Source: Lysobacterales bacterium (GTDB taxonomy: Bacteria; Pseudomonadota; Gammaproteobacteria; Xanthomonadales; Xanthomonadaceae). Taken from it: 48,442 nt of DNA. The stretch covers positions 1 to 48,442 of the forward strand of contig JAEKKW010000061.1 of NCBI GenBank assembly GCA_019510195.1. Reading direction: 5' to 3'. The position numbers and the translations under genes are program-made. This document shows, piece after piece, positions 8,018 to 16,553 of the stretch (within the stretch, counting starts at the first letter, position 1; each line of letters begins with the position of its first letter). The notes beneath the pieces are model-generated. The model was not told where the DNA came from, ran no database searches, and worked only from the letters and a program-made list of their open reading frames with translations.

Positions 8018-8212
8018 GTTGTCGGTTCCGGTGGTGGATTTGATCGCCGGATGAAAAGGGAAGCCGGTGCGGCCTTGCGAGGCCAATTCCGGCACTGCCC
8101 CGCAGCGGTAATCGGGAACGAACCCGCCACATGCACTGGAGCGATCCGGGAAGCGGCGGTTAGGAGAAGGATCCGTCCTTCGTGCCCGTAAGTCCGAAGA
8201 CCTGCCGACAGC
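8018..8212 (+). promoter_or_regulatory. Cobalamin (B12) riboswitch
   Basis: The aptamer contains the conserved blocks in order: AAAAGGGAAGCCGGTG (8054-8069), TTCCGGCACTGCCCCGCAGC (8087-8106) followed by GGTAA, a CACTGG-type stem near 8134-8140, and GTAAGTCCGAAGACCTGCC (8188-8206). The ends GTTGTCGG (8018-8025) and CCGACAGC (8205-8212) can pair to close it. Adenosylcobalamin binding should lower expression of the downstream class I RNR genes, an arrangement known from Streptomyces nrdABS. Only nrdAB lie downstream in the same orientation within reach. Confidence 0.92.
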
Positions 8213-8236
8213 CGCGCGCCTTGCACGCACGCGCGG
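8212..8236 (+). promoter_or_regulatory. GC hairpin after the aptamer, possible expression platform
   Basis: CCGCGCG (8212-8218) and CGCGCGG (8230-8236) form a perfect 7-bp stem right after the closing stem of the riboswitch. No T-run follows, so it is not an obvious intrinsic terminator. The remaining leader, 8237-8381, shows no clear terminator or anti-SD helix; control could be Rho-dependent or translational. Confidence 0.4.
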
Positions 8237-8381
8237 TGCCGGCATGCGGAGCGATCCGCCGCCCGAGGGGGCGTCGCCGCGAATGGTGGCGCCGTCCGTG
8301 GCCCACGTTCCGTCGATCCCTTTCGCCGCCTGGCTGCGCGGGACAGCCATGCGATCCGTGCGTCCTGAGCGAGACGACGCC

Positions 8382-10634
8382 ATGTCCACTTCCCTGCTGT
8401 CCGAGCCGGCCATCGAAGGCCATGCCTCCCATGATCCGCAATTCGCACTGACCCCACCGCACAACGCACTGGCGATGATGGTGACCAAGCGCAACGGCGC
8501 GCGCCAATCGGTTGATCTCAACAAGATCGTGTTCGCCATCCAGCGTTGCAGCGAAGGCCTGTACGCGATCGATCCGATGCGGGTGGCGACGCGCACGATT
8601 TCCGGCCTGTACGACGGCGCCACCACCCGCGAACTCGACGAACTGTCGATCCGCACCGCGGCGTTGCTGACCGGCGAGGAACCGGAATACGGCAAGCTGG
8701 CCGCGCGCCTGCTCGCCGGCGCGATTGCCAAGGAAGTGGCGGGACAGGAAATCCACGCGTTCTCGCAATCGGTGGCGCGTGGACACGAGGTCGGATTGAT
8801 CAACGATCGCCTGCTCGACTTCGTGCAGGCCAATGCGCGCAAGCTCAACGACGCGATCGATCCCGCGCGGGATCTGCACTTCGATTACTTCGGGCTGCGC
8901 ACGCTCTACGACCGCTACCTGCTGCGCCATCCGCACAGCCGCAAGGTGATCGAGACGCCGCAGCAGTTCTTCCTGCGCATTGCCTGCGCCCTCAGTGAGG
9001 ACGTGACCGAAGCGCTGGCGCTGTACGCGACGATGAGCGCGCTGGAATATTTGCCGAGTTCGCCGACGCTGTTCAATTCCGGCACCCGCCACGAGCAGCT
9101 GTCGTCGTGCTTCCTGCTCGACTCGCCGCGGGACACGCTGGAGTCGATCTATGCGCGCTATGGCGAGATCGCGCAGCTGTCGAAGTTCAGCGGCGGGATC
9201 GGCGTGAGTTACAGCCGGGTGCGGGCGCGCGGCGCGCTGATCCGTTCCACCAACGGCCATTCCAACGGGATCGTGCCCTGGCTCAAGACGCTGGATTCCT
9301 CGGTGATGGCGGTGAACCAGGGCGGCAAGCGCAAGGGCGCGGCCTGCGTCTACCTGGAAACCTGGCACGCCGACATCGAGGATTTCCTCGAACTGCGCGA
9401 CAACACCGGCGACGAGGCGCGCCGCACCCACAACCTGAATCTCGCCAACTGGGTACCGGATCTCTTCATGCAGCGCGTGGAAGCCGATTTGGAGTGGTCG
9501 CTGTTCGATCCCGGCGCGGTGCCGGAGCTGGTCGATCTGCACAACGACGCCTTCAACGACGCCTACCTGCAGGCCGAGGCGCAGGGCAAGGCGGTGAAGG
9601 CGATTCCGGCGCGCAAGCTCTACGCGCGGATGATGCGCACGCTGGCCGAGACTGGCAACGGCTGGATGACCTTCAAGGACAAGTGCAATCGCGCCAGCAA
9701 CCAGACCCAGGCGGTGACGCAGCTCGATCGCGTGATCGATCTCAACTTCTACCCGATCGAACCGGCGCGGCGCGGCAACCTGCGCTGGCGCCCGGTCGGG
9801 CTCGGCTGCATGGGCCTGCAGGACGTGTTTTTCCGCAAGCGCCTGCCCTTCGACAGCGACGAGGCGCGCAAGCTGTCGCGCGAGATCGCCGAGACGATCT
9901 ACTTCCATGCGCTGGATGCGTCATGCGAACTGGCGATGGCCAAGGGCGCGCACGCCGCATTCGCCGACACCCGCGCGTCGCTGGGCGAGCTGCAGTTCGA
10001 TGCCTGGGACACAAAACCCGAGAACATCGAAGGCTGGGACGCCCTGCGCGACCGCATCCGCGAACACGGCCTGCGCAATTCGCTGCTGGTCGCGATCGCG
10101 CCGACCGCGACCATCGCCTCGATCGCCGGCTGCTACGAATGCGTGGAGCCGCAGGTCAGCAACCTGTTCAAGCGCGAGACGTTGTCCGGCGACTTCCTGC
10201 AGGTGAACCGTTACCTGATCGACGAGCTGAAGAGACTCGGGATGTGGACGCCGGAAATGCGCGACACCATCAAGCTGGCGGAAGGATCGATCCAGGGCAT
10301 TGCGGCGATCCCGGAAACGCTGCGACAGGTCTATCGCACGGCGTGGGAACTGCCGATGCGCAGCCTGATCGACATGGCCGCCGATCGCGGCGCCTACATC
10401 GACCAGTCGGCGTCGCTCAACCTGTTCATGGAAAGCCCGAACATCGGCGCGCTGTCGTCGATGTACATGCACGCATGGAAGCGCGGCATCAAGACCACCT
10501 ACTACCTGCGTTCGCGCCCGGCAACGCGCATCGCCAAGACCACGGTGGGAACTGCGCCGGAAAAAGCGTTCACGCCAGACGAAGCGATCGCGTGTTCGCT
10601 CGAAAATCCGGAAAGCTGCGGAGCCTGCCAATGA
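8382..10634 (+). CDS. nrdA: Class I ribonucleotide reductase alpha subunit, lacking the radical-cysteine segment
   Basis: 750 residues: N-terminal ATP-cone (VTKRNGARQSVDLNKIVFAI, about 30-120), the barrel with SSC near residue 244 (one redox-active Cys), the PTATIASIAG loop, the YY pair in KTTYYLRSRP that carries the radical from NrdB, and the C-terminal CGAC tail. However, GWMTFKDKCNRASNQT runs straight into QAVTQLDRVIDLNFYP at residues 440-446 (bases 9699-9719). Family members have about 60 residues here, including NLCxEI (catalytic Asn, thiyl Cys, Glu; E. coli 437-441) and the second redox Cys (E. coli 462). The loss is in frame. Without them no ribonucleotide reduction is expected. Start at 8382 follows homologs; an ATG at 8244 would add residues without family support. 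Overlaps nrdB by ATGA. Confidence 0.85.
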   Translation: MSTSLLSEPAIEGHASHDPQFALTPPHNALAMMVTKRNGARQSVDLNKIVFAIQRCSEGLYAIDPMRVATRTISGLYDGATTRELDELSIRTAALLTGEEPEYGKLAARLLAGAIAKEVAGQEIHAFSQSVARGHEVGLINDRLLDFVQANARKLNDAIDPARDLHFDYFGLRTLYDRYLLRHPHSRKVIETPQQFFLRIACALSEDVTEALALYATMSALEYLPSSPTLFNSGTRHEQLSSCFLLDSPRDTLESIYARYGEIAQLSKFSGGIGVSYSRVRARGALIRSTNGHSNGIVPWLKTLDSSVMAVNQGGKRKGAACVYLETWHADIEDFLELRDNTGDEARRTHNLNLANWVPDLFMQRVEADLEWSLFDPGAVPELVDLHNDAFNDAYLQAEAQGKAVKAIPARKLYARMMRTLAETGNGWMTFKDKCNRASNQTQAVTQLDRVIDLNFYPIEPARRGNLRWRPVGLGCMGLQDVFFRKRLPFDSDEARKLSREIAETIYFHALDASCELAMAKGAHAAFADTRASLGELQFDAWDTKPENIEGWDALRDRIREHGLRNSLLVAIAPTATIASIAGCYECVEPQVSNLFKRETLSGDFLQVNRYLIDELKRLGMWTPEMRDTIKLAEGSIQGIAAIPETLRQVYRTAWELPMRSLIDMAADRGAYIDQSASLNLFMESPNIGALSSMYMHAWKRGIKTTYYLRSRPATRIAKTTVGTAPEKAFTPDEAIACSLENPESCGACQ

Positions 10635-11647
10635 ATGCCCTCGTGACCCGCCTGCTCGATCCCGGCTTCGAGCTCACCCTGCGGCCGATGCGCCATCCGC
10701 AGTTCTACGAGATGTATCGCAACGCCGTGCGCAACACCTGGACCGTGGAGGAGATCGATTTCCAGATCGACATCGCCGACCTCCACGCCAGGATGTCGCC
10801 GGCCGACCGCCACCTGATCCACCGGCTGGTGGCCTTCTTCGCCACCGGTGATTCGATCGTCGCCAACAACCTGGTGCTCAATCTCTACAGGCACCTCAAC
10901 GCGCCGGAAGCGCGTATGTACCTGTCGCGCCAGCTGTACGAGGAAGCGCTGCACGTGCAGTTCTACCTGACCCTGCTCGACAATTACCTGCCCGACCCGG
11001 CGGAGCGCACGCGCGCCTTCGCCGCGATCGAGAACATCCCGTCGATCCGCAAGAAGGCCGAGTTCTGCTTCAAGTGGATCGACTCGATCCAGCAGATCGA
11101 TCGCATCGAAACGCGCGAACAGCGCCGGCAATTCCTCCTCAACCAGATCTGTTTTGCCGCGTGCATCGAAGGCCTGTTCTTCTTCGCCGCCTTTGCCTAC
11201 GTCTACCACTTCCGTTCGCGCGGACTGCTGCCGGGACTGGCCTCGGGCACCAATTGGGTGTTCCGTGACGAATCCTGCCACATGGAATTCGCCTTCGAGG
11301 CGGTGCGTACCGTGCACGAGGAAGAGCCCGACCTGTTCGACGACGGGATGAAGCAGCAGGTCTACGCCATGCTGGAGGACGCGATCGAATGCGAGATGCA
11401 ATTCGCGTCAGACGTGCTGTCGGGCGGCGTGGCCGGCATTTCCGAACGCGACATGCGCCAGTACCTGCAGCATTGCGCCGACGGCCACTTCGCCAAGCTG
11501 GGGATGGAGAAGTGCTACCACGTGCGCAATCCGCTGCCGTTCATGGAATTGCAGGACGTGCAGGAGCTGACCAACTTCTTCGAGCGCCGCGTCAGCGCCT
11601 ACCAGCTGGGGGTGACCGGGGAGGTCGGCTTCGATCACGCCTTCTGA
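10631..11647 (+). CDS. nrdB: Class I ribonucleotide reductase beta (radical-generating) subunit
   Basis: 338 residues, ferritin-like di-metal protein. All expected ligands are visible: D74, E105, H108, E180, E214 and H217, with Tyr112 at the E-x2-H-x3-Y radical position. It generates and stores the tyrosyl radical passed to NrdA. It starts 4 bp inside the nrdA stop (ATGA), so it is co-translated. Unlike nrdA, this gene looks intact, which makes the nrdA lesion stand out: either decay is recent or NrdB serves another alpha chain. Confidence 0.92.
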   Translation: MNALVTRLLDPGFELTLRPMRHPQFYEMYRNAVRNTWTVEEIDFQIDIADLHARMSPADRHLIHRLVAFFATGDSIVANNLVLNLYRHLNAPEARMYLSRQLYEEALHVQFYLTLLDNYLPDPAERTRAFAAIENIPSIRKKAEFCFKWIDSIQQIDRIETREQRRQFLLNQICFAACIEGLFFFAAFAYVYHFRSRGLLPGLASGTNWVFRDESCHMEFAFEAVRTVHEEEPDLFDDGMKQQVYAMLEDAIECEMQFASDVLSGGVAGISERDMRQYLQHCADGHFAKLGMEKCYHVRNPLPFMELQDVQELTNFFERRVSAYQLGVTGEVGFDHAF

Positions 11648-11698
11648 GAAAGTCGCCGGCGCGAAAGCTTCACTTAACACGCGATCGGGACGACCACT

Positions 11699-11728
11699 GC
11701 ACCATGGCGGCTTTCCACCCCATGGTGC
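11699..11728 (+). promoter_or_regulatory. 9-bp perfect hairpin just before the membrane-protein start codon
   Basis: GCACCATGG (11699-11707) and CCATGGTGC (11720-11728) are exact reverse complements with a 12-nt loop, ending 4 bp before ATG 11733. It would occlude the ribosome site in RNA, or serve as a palindromic operator in DNA. No T-run follows, so it is not a standard terminator for nrdAB. Confidence 0.5.
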
Positions 11729-11732
11729 CGGC

Positions 11733-12506
11733 ATGACCGATTCCTCCCGCCAGAACAGCCTCGCCGATTGGGTGGCCAAGGTGCCCGCGATCACCCTCGG
11801 CTTCTGGATCATCAAGATCCTGGCGACGACGCTCGGCGAGATCGGTGGGGATGCGGTCACCATGTCGATGGGTCTTGGTTACCTGGTCGGCACGGCCATC
11901 TTCGCGGTGGTGTTCGCGGCAGCGGTGGCATTGCAGATCCGCGCGCCACGCTTCAACAAATGGTTGTACTGGTTCGCGATCGTCGCCAGCACCACGGTCG
12001 GCACCACGCTGGCCGATTTCGCCGACCGCTCGCTCGGCATCGGCTACACCGGCGGTTCGACACTGCTGCTCGCACTGCTGCTCGCCATGCTGTTCACGTG
12101 GTATCGCAGCACCGGCACCATTGCCGTCGACAGCGTGCGCGATACCCGCTCGGAACTGTTCTACTGGCTCACCATCACCTTCTCGCAAACGCTGGGCACT
12201 GCGCTCGGCGATTGGGTGGCGGATACGCAGGGCCTCGGTTACACCGGCGGAATGGCGATCTTCGGTGGCCTGTTGCTGCTGGTCGCATTCCTGTACTTCA
12301 CCACGAAGATTTCGCGTACCGCGCTGTTCTGGTCTGCGTTTGTGCTGACGCGCCCACTCGGCGCCGTGGTCGGCGACTTCCTCGACAAGCCGCATGCCAA
12401 GGGCGGCCTGGAACTCAGTCGCTACAGTGGCTCGCTGGTGCTGCTCGGCGCGATCGTGCTGTGCATCCTGATCTTCCCGCAACGGGCCGCGACCAAAGCA
12501 CATTGA
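11733..12506 (+). CDS. COG4705-type integral membrane protein with four internal repeats
   Basis: 257 residues, about eight hydrophobic segments. The motif TLGE/D..(A)D followed by GLGYxxG recurs four times: near residues 32-52 (TTLGEIGGDAV...GLGY), 92-108 (TTLADFADRSLGIGYTGG), 154-174 (TALGDWVADTQGLGYTGG) and 209-232 (AVVGDFLDKP). Such acidic-Gly repeats in membrane helices suggest a cation or small-ion transport role, but the family has no assigned function I can confirm. The next gene starts on its stop codon (TGATG overlap), and a two-component system follows, which probably controls or is part of the same unit. Confidence 0.75.
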   Translation: MTDSSRQNSLADWVAKVPAITLGFWIIKILATTLGEIGGDAVTMSMGLGYLVGTAIFAVVFAAAVALQIRAPRFNKWLYWFAIVASTTVGTTLADFADRSLGIGYTGGSTLLLALLLAMLFTWYRSTGTIAVDSVRDTRSELFYWLTITFSQTLGTALGDWVADTQGLGYTGGMAIFGGLLLLVAFLYFTTKISRTALFWSAFVLTRPLGAVVGDFLDKPHAKGGLELSRYSGSLVLLGAIVLCILIFPQRAATKAH

Positions 12507-13270
12507 TGAGGATGTCGCTTCGCCGCAGCCGGAGCTGGATCGCCACCGTACTGATCGCCTGCGCCTGTCTTCCGCAGGCGGCCTTCGCGCAGGCCGGCCC
12601 GCCGCTGATCACCAACGATACCGGCACGCCCGGCGATGGTCATTGGGAAATCAATCTCGCCGCGACCGGTGACCGCAGCGGCGGCGACTGGAACGTGATC
12701 GCGCCCGATGCCGACATCAATTACGGGCTGGGCGAACGCATCCAGCTGACGGTCCATCCCGGCTGGGCGCATCGCAGTGCGCGCGATTCGGCATTGGCAT
12801 CGGGCATCACCGGCAGCGAATTCGCCCTGCGCTGGCGCTTCCTCGACGAGGACAAGGCCGGCGTCAGCATGGCCATCCAGCCGCACTGGATCCTGTCCGG
12901 TCCGAGCGCGGCACGGCGCAAGGACCTGAGCCCGGCGACGCAGGAATTCGTGTTGCCGCTGCAGGCAGTCAAGACCTTCGGCAAATCATCGGCGGGTGTC
13001 GAGGTGATGCGCCATTTCATCGAAAAGGGCGATGACGCCTGGCAGGCCGGGATGTTCTGGGCGCGCCCGTGCCCCCACGCCTGGCAATGCCTGGCCGAGA
13101 TCAACAGCAGCCGCGACGACCACGGGGCGATTCAGACCATCGTCAACCTCGGCACCCGCCACCCGCTTGGCGAACATCTGGTCTTCCTCGCCTCGCTGGG
13201 CCGGCAAATCTCCGGCGAACAACCGCGCTCAAGCCCGGTGTTCTATCTCGGCATCCAGGTACTAAAGTAG
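12506..13270 (+). CDS. Secreted beta-barrel-like protein (transporter/MetA-pathway type)
   Basis: 254 residues with a signal peptide (SWIATVLIACACLPQAAFAQA, cleavage near residue 30) and then alternating strands beginning PPLITNDTGTPGDGHWEINLA, the opening found in outer-membrane proteins of the phenol-degradation (MetA-pathway) superfamily, and ending in FYLGIQVLK. Predicted location is the outer membrane. The ATG overlaps the stop of the preceding membrane-protein gene; an ATG at 12512 is also possible. Function unknown. Confidence 0.7.
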   Translation: MRMSLRRSRSWIATVLIACACLPQAAFAQAGPPLITNDTGTPGDGHWEINLAATGDRSGGDWNVIAPDADINYGLGERIQLTVHPGWAHRSARDSALASGITGSEFALRWRFLDEDKAGVSMAIQPHWILSGPSAARRKDLSPATQEFVLPLQAVKTFGKSSAGVEVMRHFIEKGDDAWQAGMFWARPCPHAWQCLAEINSSRDDHGAIQTIVNLGTRHPLGEHLVFLASLGRQISGEQPRSSPVFYLGIQVLK

Positions 13271-13274
13271 CGCC

Positions 13275-13949
13275 ATGCGCATATTGATCGCGGAAGACGA
13301 CGAGCACATCGCCGCCGGCATGCAGAACCTGCTGGTCGCGCGCGGCCATGCGGTGGATCGCGTGGGTGACGGCAAGCAGGCCGAGGAAGCCGGCAAGAGC
13401 GGCGTCTACCAGTTGCTGATCGTCGACATCGGCCTGCCCTCGCTGGAAGGGGGCGAGGTGATCCGCCGGTTGCGCGCGGCGCGCATCGACACCCCGATCC
13501 TGGTGGTCAGCGCCGGCGAAGCCTTGAACGAACGCGTGCGCATCCTCGATCTCGGCGCCGACGACTATCTGGTCAAGCCCTTTGCGATCGCCGAATTCGA
13601 TGCACGCGTGCGTGCGCATCTGCGTCGCGGTTCGGCGCAGGGCGCGACCGAACTGGAGATCGGCGGACTGGCGATCGATCCCGGCGACCAGCGTGCACGC
13701 GGCCCCAATGGCCCGATCGAACTCACTGCGCGCGAATTCGCGCTGGTGTCGCTGCTGGCGGCCCGCGCCGGCCGCATCGTCAGCCGCGTGCAGATGATGG
13801 AAACGATCTGCGCCTGGGACAACGAGCTGACCGACAACGGTCTCGACATCGCCCTGCATCGCCTGCGCCGCAAGATCCAGGACTGTGGCGTGCGCCTGCG
13901 CACCGTGCGCGGCCTCGGCTATCTGCTGGAATCCGTCGCCGATGAGTGA
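13275..13949 (+). CDS. OmpR/PhoB-family response regulator
   Basis: 224 residues: receiver domain with acidic pair D8/D9, phospho-acceptor D51 (LLIVDIGLPSLEG) and K101 (YLVKPF), then a winged-helix DNA-binding domain (about 125-222: LTAREFALVSLLAARAGRIVSR, LHRLRRKI, VRGLGYLLE). It would be phosphorylated by the downstream kinase, with which it overlaps by 8 bp. The four-gene run suggests it controls the preceding membrane and outer-membrane genes, or the following hydrolase operon. Confidence 0.92.
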   Translation: MRILIAEDDEHIAAGMQNLLVARGHAVDRVGDGKQAEEAGKSGVYQLLIVDIGLPSLEGGEVIRRLRAARIDTPILVVSAGEALNERVRILDLGADDYLVKPFAIAEFDARVRAHLRRGSAQGATELEIGGLAIDPGDQRARGPNGPIELTAREFALVSLLAARAGRIVSRVQMMETICAWDNELTDNGLDIALHRLRRKIQDCGVRLRTVRGLGYLLESVADE

Positions 13950-15357
13950 GCACGAGCGCGCGCCCCGGCGCAGCAGCCTGTATCGCAGCCTGCTGTTGTA
14001 TCTCAGCGTTCCCCTGATCGTGCTGGCGCTGCTTGCCGGACTGGTGACCTACGAGATGGCACGCTACTACGCCAATCGCGCCCATGACGCCGAACTCGTG
14101 GAGCAGGTCGACTCCGTCGTCAACCTGATGGACACGCAACCGGAAACCTTCCGCGCGTTCTCGCCGCAAGCGCTGTTCCTGATCCAGTACGACCCCGACG
14201 GCTTCCAGTTCTATGCCATCACCAGCGCCCACAAGGGCGTGATCGCCGCCAACTTCCAGCCGCCTGCGACATCGTTGCCGGCGCGGGTCGGCGATCCGGT
14301 AATGTTGTCGTCGATCCGCAGCGGTCATCACCTGCGACTGGCATCACGGTCGTTCCGTCCCAGGTCCGATCCTTCCGATACGGTGATGGTCACGGTCGGC
14401 GAAAGCTTCACCGATCGCCGACGCTGGGCGCAACGCATCCTGCTGCTCACCATTCCGACCTTGTTGCTGATGGTGGTGGGCCTGCTCTTCGTGGTGCGCA
14501 GCGGCATCGATACCGGCCTGAAACATCTGGATCCGCTGATCGCGCGCCTGCGTCGCGGCGACGCCCTGCACAAGCCATTGCTGGATGCCGATGTTCCCTC
14601 GGAGGTGGCGCCGCTCGCCAGCACCATCGACACCCTGGTCTCCAGCCTGCGCGAAGCGCTGGCGGTGCAATCGCGCTTCATCGCCGATGCCGCCCACCAG
14701 TTGCGCACGCCGCTGGCGGGCCTGCGCCTGCATTCCGAACGCGCGCTCGCCGATCCGCGCCCGGAAGTCCTGGCGGACGCGCTCGGCCACGTCGCGCGAC
14801 TGACGGATCGCACTTCGCGCATCGCCGAGCAATTGTTGTCGCTGGCACGCGTGCAGTCGGTGCAGGCAACGCCGCCGCAACGCGTCGATCTCGCCGCCGT
14901 GATCCCGCAACTGGTGGGCGAGCGCGTGCCCGACGCCTTGCGGGCCGGCGTCGATCTCGGATACGAGTCGTCGCAACAAGGCGCGCTGTTCGCGATGATC
15001 GATATCGCGGTGTTGCACGAGGCGCTCGACAACCTGATCGACAACGCGTTGCGCCATGCCGGCAGCGGCCATGTGGCGACGGTCAGCCTGTCGCAACACG
15101 ACGGCACCATCGAACTGGCGATGGAAGACGACGGTCCGGGGGTCGACGACGAATTGCTGGCGCGACTCGGCGAACGCTTCTTCCAGATCGCCGGCGGCAA
15201 CGGCGGCAGTGGCCTGGGGTTGGCGATCGTCGAGGAAGTGCTGTCGCGCTACGGTGGTCGCGTGCGCTACACGCGCGCTGCCATGGGCGGCCTGCGGGTG
15301 GAATTGCTGCTGCCTGCCGCCGATGCCTCCGGAAAGGTGGATGAAACCGCCAACTGA
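13942..15357 (+). CDS. Two-component sensor histidine kinase, TctE/QseC-like
   Basis: 471 residues: TM1 at about 17-38, a periplasmic sensor region of TctE type (about 45-162), TM2 at about 164-186, a HAMP-like linker, H-box FIADAAHQLRTPLAG with phospho-His H252, N-box EALDNLIDNALRHA, and G-boxes EDDGPGVDD and GGSGLGLAIVEEV. The stimulus is unknown. The following hydrolase begins 12 bp after its stop, so it may be co-transcribed with the biosynthetic locus. Confidence 0.92.
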   Translation: MSEHERAPRRSSLYRSLLLYLSVPLIVLALLAGLVTYEMARYYANRAHDAELVEQVDSVVNLMDTQPETFRAFSPQALFLIQYDPDGFQFYAITSAHKGVIAANFQPPATSLPARVGDPVMLSSIRSGHHLRLASRSFRPRSDPSDTVMVTVGESFTDRRRWAQRILLLTIPTLLLMVVGLLFVVRSGIDTGLKHLDPLIARLRRGDALHKPLLDADVPSEVAPLASTIDTLVSSLREALAVQSRFIADAAHQLRTPLAGLRLHSERALADPRPEVLADALGHVARLTDRTSRIAEQLLSLARVQSVQATPPQRVDLAAVIPQLVGERVPDALRAGVDLGYESSQQGALFAMIDIAVLHEALDNLIDNALRHAGSGHVATVSLSQHDGTIELAMEDDGPGVDDELLARLGERFFQIAGGNGGSGLGLAIVEEVLSRYGGRVRYTRAAMGGLRVELLLPAADASGKVDETAN

Positions 15358-15369
15358 CAAGCTGGCGGC

Positions 15370-16212
15370 GTGAACGAAGCACCCTTCCCGCTGCAGCCGG
15401 CCGAATTCTTCTATGCAGGCGGTCCCAATGCCGTCCTGCTGACCCACGGACTCACCGGCACGCCCAACGAAATGCGCTTGCTGGCGCGCGGCCTCAACCG
15501 TCGCGGCTTCACCGTGTTCGGCGTGCAGCTGGCCGGACACTGCGGCGACATGGACGACCTGCTGGCGACGCGCTGGCAGGACTGGGCGACGAGCGTGCAG
15601 ACCGCTGCCGAGCGCTTGCGCGAACACTGCGATCGCCTGTTCGTGGGCGGCCTGTCGATGGGCGCGTTGCTCGCGCTCAATCTCGCCGCCGATCGCCCCG
15701 ACCTGGTCGATGGCGTCGGCGTTTACGGCGCGACCTTCCGCTACGATGGCTGGAGCGTGCCGCGCATCGCACGATTGTCCGGACTGTTGCCGCTGCTCAA
15801 GAAATTCAACATCGGCCGCGATCGCGTCTTCATGGAACAACCGCCCTACGGCATCCGCGACGAACGCCTGCGCGCGCAGATCAGCACCGCCATGCACGGT
15901 GGCGACAGCAGCATTGCCGGATTGCCCGGCAATCCCTGGCATTCGCTGGCGGAACTCCATCAGCTGGCGAAGCGCGTGCGCCGCCAGTTGTCGCAGGTCA
16001 GCGCACCGTGCCTGGTCGCGCATGCCAGCGATGACGACATCGCCAGCCTCGACAATGCCGATGTGGTGTTGCGCCGTGTTTCCGGGCCGACCGAATTGCT
16101 GCTGCTCGACAACAGCTACCACATGATCACCATCGATCGCGAACATCGCCTGCTGATCGATCGCAGCGCCGCCTTTTTCGATCGCATCGCCGCCAACCCG
16201 CCACACGCATGA
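15370..16212 (+). CDS. Alpha/beta hydrolase (Est30-like carboxylesterase)
   Basis: 280 residues from a GTG start. LLTHGLTGTPNEM gives the oxyanion HG (residues 26-27); GLSMG (94-98) holds the nucleophile S96; HASDDD supplies the acid and NSYHMITID the His. The size and motifs match monoglyceride-lipase/Est30 carboxylesterases. In the context of the ACP/ketosynthase locus it could release or edit an acyl product, but it could also be a housekeeping esterase. Its stop overlaps the next gene by ATGA. Confidence 0.82.
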   Translation: MNEAPFPLQPAEFFYAGGPNAVLLTHGLTGTPNEMRLLARGLNRRGFTVFGVQLAGHCGDMDDLLATRWQDWATSVQTAAERLREHCDRLFVGGLSMGALLALNLAADRPDLVDGVGVYGATFRYDGWSVPRIARLSGLLPLLKKFNIGRDRVFMEQPPYGIRDERLRAQISTAMHGGDSSIAGLPGNPWHSLAELHQLAKRVRRQLSQVSAPCLVAHASDDDIASLDNADVVLRRVSGPTELLLLDNSYHMITIDREHRLLIDRSAAFFDRIAANPPHA

Positions 16213-16553
16213 CGCCACTGGCCACCGCCCTCTGGCTCGCCAATGCCGCGCTCGATACCGGCGGACAACTCTGTTTCAAATCGGCAGCAGGCCATGGCGG
16301 CAACGGCTGGCGCGCACTGGCCCGGCGACCGATGCTGTGGCTCGGCCTGCTGTGCTATCTCGGTGAATTCCTGGTGTGGATCGCCTTCCTGTCACAGGTG
16401 CCGCTGTCGCTGGGCGTACTGCTGGGATCGATCAACATCGTCGTGGTGATGATCTGCGGACGGCTGTTCTTCCGCGAGAAACTCACGCCGTTGCGCGTCG
16501 GTGGCATCCTGCTGGTCTGCATCGGCGTGGCGTTGGTGGGGGTCGGCGCGTGA
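16209..16553 (+). CDS. Small EamA/SMR-like membrane protein, subunit 1 (ArnE-sized)
   Basis: 114 residues, four hydrophobic helices in the SMR/half-EamA pattern, with DTGGQLCFKSA in helix 1 and LGVLLGSINIVVVMICGRLFFREKLTPLRVGGILLVCIGV at the end. The size matches ArnE, one half of the heterodimeric undecaprenyl-phosphate-aminoarabinose flippase; homology to the wider EamA fold is clear, specificity is not. It pairs with a second small gene at once (GTGA overlap) and a DegT aminotransferase, the same grouping of gene types as the arn operon. Confidence 0.75.
   Translation: MTPLATALWLANAALDTGGQLCFKSAAGHGGNGWRALARRPMLWLGLLCYLGEFLVWIAFLSQVPLSLGVLLGSINIVVVMICGRLFFREKLTPLRVGGILLVCIGVALVGVGA

Noticed and set aside
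7968-8250. Possible intrinsic terminator within the riboswitch leader
   Set aside because: The GC hairpin at 8212-8236 has no following T-run; a terminator cannot be claimed.
8244-8381. Longer N-terminus for NrdA from ATG 8244
   Set aside because: The added residues have no resemblance to NrdA proteins and fall in the riboswitch leader; ATG 8382 fits the family.
11641-11732. Terminator for nrdAB
   Set aside because: The 9-bp hairpin lacks a T-run and sits against the next start codon, so it is listed as a regulatory hairpin only.
14344-16218. Long open frame on the minus strand opposite the kinase and hydrolase genes
   Set aside because: It is antisense to two well-recognised genes, has no family motifs, and long spurious frames are expected at this GC content. 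The same applies to the long frames opposite 26401-28350, 21232-23070, 8160-9908 and 39745-41331.
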